Source: Gamsiella multidivaricata (taxonomy: Eukaryota > Mortierellomycota > Mortierellomycetes > Mortierellales > Mortierellaceae). Taken from it: 64,000 nucleotides of DNA. Position numbers and translations under genes: made by a program. The stretch lies in NCBI RefSeq assembly GCF_025024155.1, contig NW_026251719.1:434001-498000 (forward strand), in the 5' to 3' direction. Shown here piece by piece: positions 60,370 through 64,000 of the stretch; position 1 is the first letter of the stretch; every line of letters starts with the position of its first letter. Under the pieces are notes generated by a model. That model was not told the DNA's origin. It searched no databases and saw nothing but the letters and a program-made list of their open reading frames with translations.

Positions 60370-61423
60370 ATGTCTTACAACGGAATCGGTCTCAGCACTG
60401 CCCGTGGATCTGGCACCAACGGATATATTGTGCGCAATCTTGGTCATTTGAGACACAGAAGGAACGACTTTCAGCAGGTGGATCCTTACGACGATGAACC
60501 CAAGATCCGAAAGCCCAACGCAGACCTTGTCTTGCACGAGCAAAAGAGGTCGATCGAGGTCAAGTGTGCAACCTTGCAGGATGAACTCGAGGACGAAGGG
60601 TAGGTCTTCATAGTCCTCCCTCTTTACCATCAGCAGTTAACAGCTCTGCTATTGGTCTATTGGTCAATCCGCTGACCAGCTTCATATCTTTTTCCTTTAT
60701 TGTTTCTTTCTTTCTTTCTTTTTTAGAGTGAAGGAGGAGGAAATCGACCGGCAAGTGAGTGCACTGAGAGAGCGACTGACGCAGCTTCTGGAAAAGGCTA
60801 CCACGGCCGCTGCACTCGCAGCCACGAAGGCCGCCGAGAGAGAGGCTGCCCAAAAGGCAGCTGCAGAGGCAAGAGCTGCAGAGAGGATCGCCGAGAGGAC
60901 TGAAAGGGAAGCATCCAGACCAGGACCAGGATCAGGAAAGGATAAGGGCTCGAGACGAGGACGATCTAGATCCCGATCTCGTTCGCGGACACCGGTTTCG
61001 AAGCGAAGGCGGTATTCGCGCTCGAGCAGCCGTTCTCGCTCGTCCTCTCGATCGGTTTCACGGGCTCGTTCTCCCTCCAGCTCACGCTCACGCTCTCCAT
61101 CCCGTTCTCGTCCTCGTGCTCGTTCTATTTCACGGTCGGTTTCTCGTTCACCTTCACCTTCACGTTCGCGATCGCCGTCCGTTTCAAAGCCATCGAGAAA
61201 ACGCAGAGGGCATTCGAGCTCGAGGTCTCGTTCGCGCTCGCCCGTGAAGAGCCGTCGCCCCCAAAAGGATAAGGATTATCGTCCAAGAGCTAAATCGGCC
61301 TCTCGCTCACCTTCGCGATCGCGCTCGAGATCGAGGTCGAAATCTGGATCTGAGACACCGGCGTCGCGTCGGTCTAGGTCGAAGTCGTATTCTCGCTCAC
61401 CTTCCAGGTCCCGCTCGCCTTGA
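60370..61423 (+). CDS. cwf21/SRRM2-type splicing factor with RS domain
   Basis: Two exons (60370-60599, 60727-61423) give 308 residues. The N-terminus MSYNGIGLSTARGSGTNGY, then VRNLGHL, is the signature of Cwc21/SRm300 proteins. The cwf21 helix (EEEIDRQVSALRERLTQLLE) follows at about residues 79-100, an Ala/Glu-rich coiled segment comes next, and from about residue 145 a long RS domain (SRSRSRSRTPVSKRRRY and many SR dipeptides) runs to the end. Known: this family binds Prp8 and Snu114 near the catalytic centre of the activated spliceosome. It is shorter than animal SRRM2 but longer than yeast Cwc21. Confidence 0.93.
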
Positions 61424-62145
61424 GGGATTGCAGGATGTAGGATATTGATTGCGCTGCAGATCCCTTACACTGGATCTGAGGATGACAGCCGAGAGGATAC
61501 CTAGGAAACGGAAGCTCGGTTTTCATTGATAATTGGAGGACACTGAATGCAATAGGAGAATTCTTCTTCGTTTTGTTCCATTTCTTTTTTTGCAGCACCC
61601 ATCTGCTGGTTGTAATGTACAATAAAAAAACCACTCGTCTTGAACAAGAAGACAAAGTCGGAGATAAGGAAGAAGAGCAGAAAGGACGGGTGTTCATGTG
61701 GAGAGGGGTATGGGAGAAGGTTCAGTGAAGGTCCATGGGAGCTCAAAGGGACATGTATCCTCCTCCTGCGCTCTCAATATCCAGTCTTTGTGCGTCACGG
61801 GTTCTGCTTCTTTCTTTCTTTCTTTCTTTTTTTTTTTTTTTTTCATTGTCCTTTCTGCTCTTTCTTGACCCTGTCTCCTTTCTGTTCGCTCTTGTTCTTA
61901 TTTGTTCTTCCATTACCTCTTGCCGCCTCTTCTTCATCACCTCCTTCATCTACGCCCGCCTCTTGTCTTTGTCTGCCTCAGTCCCCATCCCTGTTGAATC
62001 TGCAAAAGGGTCCCCCCGTCTCTTTTGGTTCCTTTTCGGTTTCCTCCCCTCCCCTGAACTGAAGCACAAACAAAGAAAAATACATACCAAACATCAACCC
62101 CACCCAACAAGAACCCCACCAAATACCCAACACAGGACAAACTGA
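61424..62145. other. Intergenic, upstream of dynein LIC gene
   Basis: 722 bp with a CTTT repeat and T tract at 61808-61845 and a very pyrimidine-rich stretch to about 62050, followed by an A/C-rich leader. No gene was recognised; a long CT-rich 5' leader is likely. Confidence 0.5.
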
Positions 62146-64000
62146 ATGGCGGCCTCCACCATCGCAACAAATACAGCTTCCCCTGCAGGGACTGCAGACG
62201 CGAAAGGAGTAGTCACCAACGGTGCCCTAGCGTCAGCAGGAGCAAACGGCGTGTCTACAGCAGGAGCAACACCAGCAGGTGCCGCCGCCAGCAACAGCAA
62301 CAATTCTGGCACCGAGGTCTGGTCAAGCCTGTTGAAGAGTGTCGCGTCCTCGCGGCTGGTACCCACAAAAGATGTCATCATCCTTGGCGACCCTCATTCG
62401 GGCAAGTCCACCCTGATTGAGCTCCTCAAGACCGCACTGCCGACTCCTTCCTCGAATGGCCTTGCAAACGGTGTCGATGGCTCCAAGACTATCAACGGAG
62501 TTGCTGCAGGACCGAACGGAGTTTCCAACACGGGCAATGGCCCTGCGCCGGTGATGGTCGAGATGGGCACGGGCACAAGTGAGGACAATATGTTTGCGGA
62601 TGGACAAAAGAAGAATGACCTGGCTCTGAGCTACTCCTACTGGGACGTAGATGACGATGAGCATGAAGGTAACAAAAGAATCTCTTCATTTCACACTGGA
62701 AGCTACATTCACTTTCCTCCATACCCCTGCGCCTGCACAGCGACTAGCGAACGTTGACTGACTTCCGGTTTTTTGTGCCCTATAGACACCGTGGCGAGAT
62801 TGGGCTTATATCAGATTGCAGGATCACACAAGAGTTATCATGCGTTGCTCAAGTACTGCCTCAACACGAAGACGATTGCAGACTCAGTCGTGGTCATTGT
62901 CCTGGACTGGTCAAAACCCTGGACGTTCATGGAGACCCTGCATCGCTGGGTCAAGGTCCTTGAAAGTGCAATCCAGCAGATCTGTCAAGAGGGTGCCGTG
63001 GCAACAGCGACCTGGACCAAAGGAAAGGCCATGATGGATGAGCTCCAGGAGAAGTGTACGTATCTTTCCTTCACCAACACCAATTTGCCTGTCAGTTTTC
63101 TCCCGTTTGCTCGTTCTTGTCTGTGCCTGTGCTTACGTCTGAGGTTGCGCCTGTATTTGTGCTTATACCTGTACCTTGAATCGTTGCGTGCTGATATGTC
63201 AATGCACGTCCTCGCGCGCGCGCGTACGCTCCGCACGTCTCATTTCTCTTTATTTGTCTCTCATGGGCGTGCTGTGGTTTTCCTTTCACTTTGTTTTTCC
63301 CCTGTCCTGTGCTGGGCTAGTACCTTAGTCGCTTGACTGATCACATTTCCACGCCCAACACACGTACCCTGCGTAAAAAAAATTGTTTGATTATAATTAT
63401 TGTTGAGCGTCGCTTGTGCTTTCACATGGGGGATGAATCGCGAGGTCACTATCGCTTTTGCTCCTCTTCTGCAAGGGCTAGCAATTGAAGATACCAAACT
63501 AACGCTCGACCCATGTGCTACCGTTGTTTGGGCATTGTCCGTGCCGCTATCTGTTTAGTGAGCCGCTTCCTTCAGGACTATAACGAGCCACAGTCGAATC
63601 AATCCGCGGGAACCTTCAATGAGAGTCAGACCTTTGGCATTGGATCGACTGATGCCCAGTCCGTTCTTTTACCCTTGACAGAGGGATGTCTCACCAACAA
63701 CACAGGAGTACCTATCATCATTGTCTGCACAAAGGTACTGCGAACGTCACTTGGTTGTCTTCATTTCCTTTTTCTTTTTTTTTTTTTTCTGAGGAGTTTC
63801 CTCCAATTGCACACAGGCGAGGCCCATTCTTATCTCTAACCAATTGATTGCTTACATAGTCCGATCATATCAACAATCTGGAGCGCGAACTGGACTACAA
63901 GGAGGAGACATTCGATTATATCCAGCAGTCGCTGAGGACTATCTGCTTAAAATGTAAGGGCGCGCAGTGCAAATCCCATGAAGTGGCCACACTCAATTGA
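62146..64000 (+). CDS. Cytoplasmic dynein light intermediate chain, N-terminal part
   Basis: Exons 62146-62668, 62786-63055, 63559-63734 and 63860-63953 join in phase, giving about 354 residues before the gene leaves the window inside intron 4. An Ala/Gly/Asn-rich leader of about 55 residues is followed by VWSSLLKSVASS and the P-loop GDPHSGKSTLIELL. Family blocks include DVIILGDPHSGKST, LSYSYWDVDDDEHEDTVARL, VVVIVLDWSKPWTFMETLHR, GVPIIIVCTKSDHINNLE and FDYIQQSLRTICL. The protein is a dynein motor subunit linking heavy chain to cargo adaptors. Intron 2 is 503 nt. The P-loop is complete (GxxxxGKST), as in fungal and animal members. Confidence 0.93.

Overview
The window is nuclear DNA of a filamentous fungus, most likely an early-diverging lineage such as Mortierellomycota (inference). 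The signs are many short spliceosomal introns (about 50-150 nt, GTRNGY...YAG), a balanced base composition, a Zn2Cys6 regulator, a fungal-type PAS kinase and WBP1. These sit beside genes often missing from yeasts: a FATP-type acyl-CoA synthetase, ACMSD, methylcrotonoyl-CoA carboxylase and dynein light intermediate chain. No rRNA, tRNA, CRISPR array or intact transposon was seen.

Layout. 1-11 kb: the N-terminus of an F-box-like protein (-); a nine-exon FATP/very-long-chain acyl-CoA synthetase (+); a Topors-like RING protein (-); a GT31-type glycosyltransferase fused to a multi-pass membrane region (-); and the oligosaccharyltransferase subunit WBP1 (-). 11-23 kb: a very large Gln-rich nuclear-type protein (-) and an ERT1/AcuK-type Zn2Cys6 + PAS regulator (-) whose zinc cluster is split by a 1.8-kb intron. 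23-28.6 kb: a 5.8-kb gene-poor stretch holding a nearly perfect 120-bp inverted repeat. 28.6-40.5 kb: a 75-residue four-exon protein (+), a PAS-domain Ser/Thr kinase (-), ribosomal protein eL13 (-), a U2 snRNA fragment between 17-bp direct repeats, and a two-exon membrane/coiled-coil protein (-). 40.5-45.6 kb: no gene recognised. 45.7-55.6 kb: a small acidic protein (+), 3-hydroxyacyl-CoA dehydrogenase (+), mitochondrial release factor 1 (-), methylcrotonoyl-CoA carboxylase beta (+), an unassigned coding-like region (-) and a hemerythrin-like protein (-). 58.4-64 kb: ACMSD (+), a cwf21/SRRM-type RS splicing factor (+) and the 5' part of dynein light intermediate chain (+).

Functional themes. 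Several genes concern mitochondrial or lipid/amino-acid catabolism (FATP, HADH, MCCC2, ACMSD, with MRF1 for mitochondrial translation). Two are nutrient-type regulators (the ERT1-like factor and PAS kinase). WBP1 and the GT31-like protein belong to ER/Golgi glycosylation. Nothing shows that these neighbours are co-regulated, apart from a 294-bp head-to-head promoter shared by MRF1 and MCCC2. Exon boundaries were worked out by hand from splice consensus and reading-frame continuity; unresolved ones are stated.
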